A DNA stretch of 64,000 nt from Rhodospirillaceae bacterium (GTDB taxonomy: Bacteria > Pseudomonadota > Alphaproteobacteria > Rhodospirillales > Rhodospirillaceae). The stretch is from contig JAQWRV010000022.1 in assembly GCA_029243545.1 (NCBI GenBank), positions 62,001 to 126,000 of the forward strand, written 5' to 3'. Position 1 is the stretch's first letter; the number at the start of each line of letters is the position of its first letter. The position numbers and the translations under genes were made by a program. The notes beneath the pieces were generated by a model, which was not told the origin of the DNA, did no database searches, and saw only the letters and a program-made list of their open reading frames with translations. Below, piece by piece: positions 63,227 to 64,000 of this stretch.

Positions 63227-64000
63227 ATGACAACTGTGACTCTCCCTGGTGGAGAAACCATTTGGTACAAGACGACCGGTCAGGGTGCGCCCCTTTTACA
63301 CATTCACGGTTCCGCGTTTGGACACCGTAATTTCGAAAAAATGACACCTCATATGGCCAGCGATTTCGAAGTTATTGATTTCGATTTACCGGGCTATGGG
63401 GAAAGTATTGGCGCACCGCGAGATGGCGGCATGGAAGGCCTAGCCGAACAGGTGTTCGAGTTTATAGAAGCGGCTGGATACGAACGTGTTCATATACATG
63501 GCACTTCGTTCGGCGCCATGATTGCATTCAACCTCGCCGCCCGGCATGCAACTGTAGTCGATAAGCTGGTCTTGAGTTGCTTTCTGGCCCGCTACGACTT
63601 AGCGGCGCGCATGATGCGGCAAACGTGGAAACGCGCGGCACGTGATAGCGGCATGGAAGCCGTAGCAGACCTGACGTCTGTCGCAGGTTTTGCCCGGTCT
63701 TTTTACGAACGCCCAGAAGCTGATTCGCAGTTAGAGTCTATGCGTGAGGCTTTTAGTCATACCGAACCAGAAGCATTTATAGCGGGCACGGAAACCATTG
63801 AGAAAACCGACCTAAGCGAGCTCTCAACTGAAATTACGGCTCCCGTACTTTTCCTGGCCGGTGACGAGGACAATATGACGCCGTTCAAGCCGGCCAATAG
63901 CGGGGTTGGTATGTTTCAAATACAAGGGGCGTTGCCATCCTGTGAGACGACGATCCTAGAAGAATGCGGCCACTATCTGGTTATTGAGCAGCCTGAAAGA
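63227..64000 (+). CDS. Alpha/beta hydrolase, cut by the window end
   Basis: From ATG 63227 the frame stays open to the last base of the window, giving 258 residues without a stop. LLHIHGSAFGHRNFEKM, DFDLPGYGES, nucleophile serine in HIHGTSFGAMIAFNLA, acid in LAGDEDNMTP and histidine in EECGHYLVIEQPE define a complete catalytic triad. It lies 38 nt after the PrpD-like gene, so it is probably the third gene of the EthD-PrpD-hydrolase operon. The C-terminus and true length are unseen. No signal peptide is visible. An enol-ester, lactone or carbon-carbon hydrolase is plausible. Confidence 0.85.
   Translation, partial: MTTVTLPGGETIWYKTTGQGAPLLHIHGSAFGHRNFEKMTPHMASDFEVIDFDLPGYGESIGAPRDGGMEGLAEQVFEFIEAAGYERVHIHGTSFGAMIAFNLAARHATVVDKLVLSCFLARYDLAARMMRQTWKRAARDSGMEAVADLTSVAGFARSFYERPEADSQLESMREAFSHTEPEAFIAGTETIEKTDLSELSTEITAPVLFLAGDEDNMTPFKPANSGVGMFQIQGALPSCETTILEECGHYLVIEQPER

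Overview
The window reads as chromosomal DNA of a Gram-negative heterotroph, most likely a marine or soil proteobacterium and probably an alphaproteobacterium. The grounds are a TonB-dependent outer-membrane receptor, several twin-arginine signal peptides, a lipobox, and many CoA-ester, CaiB, BKACE, MmgE/PrpD and IorB-type enzymes. No rRNA, tRNA, phage, transposase, CRISPR or core housekeeping gene is visible. The species cannot be named from the sequence alone.

Layout. 1-3000: a frameshifted methyltransferase remnant, then katG with a Tat-like leader. 3050-7798 (minus): a tightly overlapped operon of ThDP enzyme, solute-binding protein, small lipoprotein and methyltransferase, divergent from a Tat-exported hydrolase. 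8846-12549: a cell-envelope cluster made of a CHASE-like membrane protein with no output domain, a translationally coupled secreted protein broken by one in-frame TGA, an exported 14-blade WD40 protein, and a stub of an FAD monooxygenase. 12683-17569: hydrolase plus amidohydrolase, then a divergent pair of enoyl-reductase-like dehydrogenase and FAD-linked oxidase. 17792-26528: TonB receptor with a shared terminator, then a five-gene minus operon (M24 protein, NTF2-like protein, MFS transporter, solute-binding protein, Tat amine oxidase). 26758-33071: beta-lactamase-fold hydrolase, second NTF2-like protein, second MFS transporter, and a methyltransferase-CMD-M24 operon.

33061-38472: SDR, group D flavin monooxygenase-like protein and two double cupins, divergent from a second FAD-linked oxidase. 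38480-46359: IorB-type molybdoenzyme, GST, ureidoglycolate-lyase-like protein, BKACE, class IV aminotransferase, third solute-binding protein and an exported Rossmann protein. 46531-51877: SUMF-fold protein, acyl-CoA dehydrogenase, fused double CaiB CoA-transferase and an IclR regulator. 52021-59230: metallo-beta-lactamase-fold protein, MFS transporters, and a LysR-controlled hydrolase, cupin and ornithine-cyclodeaminase-like operon. 59378-64000: PhyH dioxygenase, a small unknown, then EthD-like protein, MmgE/PrpD protein and a hydrolase cut by the window end.

Taken together the genes look like an accessory region for taking up and breaking down organic compounds: one outer-membrane receptor, three periplasmic binding proteins with no permease, five MFS carriers, five alpha/beta hydrolases, redox enzymes and CoA-ester enzymes. 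Several families occur twice (M24, NTF2-like, N-terminally extended methyltransferase, FAD-linked oxidase, family 5 binding protein), which suggests two related sub-pathways. The substrates cannot be read from the sequence. The most distinctive candidates for undescribed biology are the N-extended methyltransferase modules, the CHASE/secreted protein/propeller envelope cluster, and the aminotransferase-BKACE operon.
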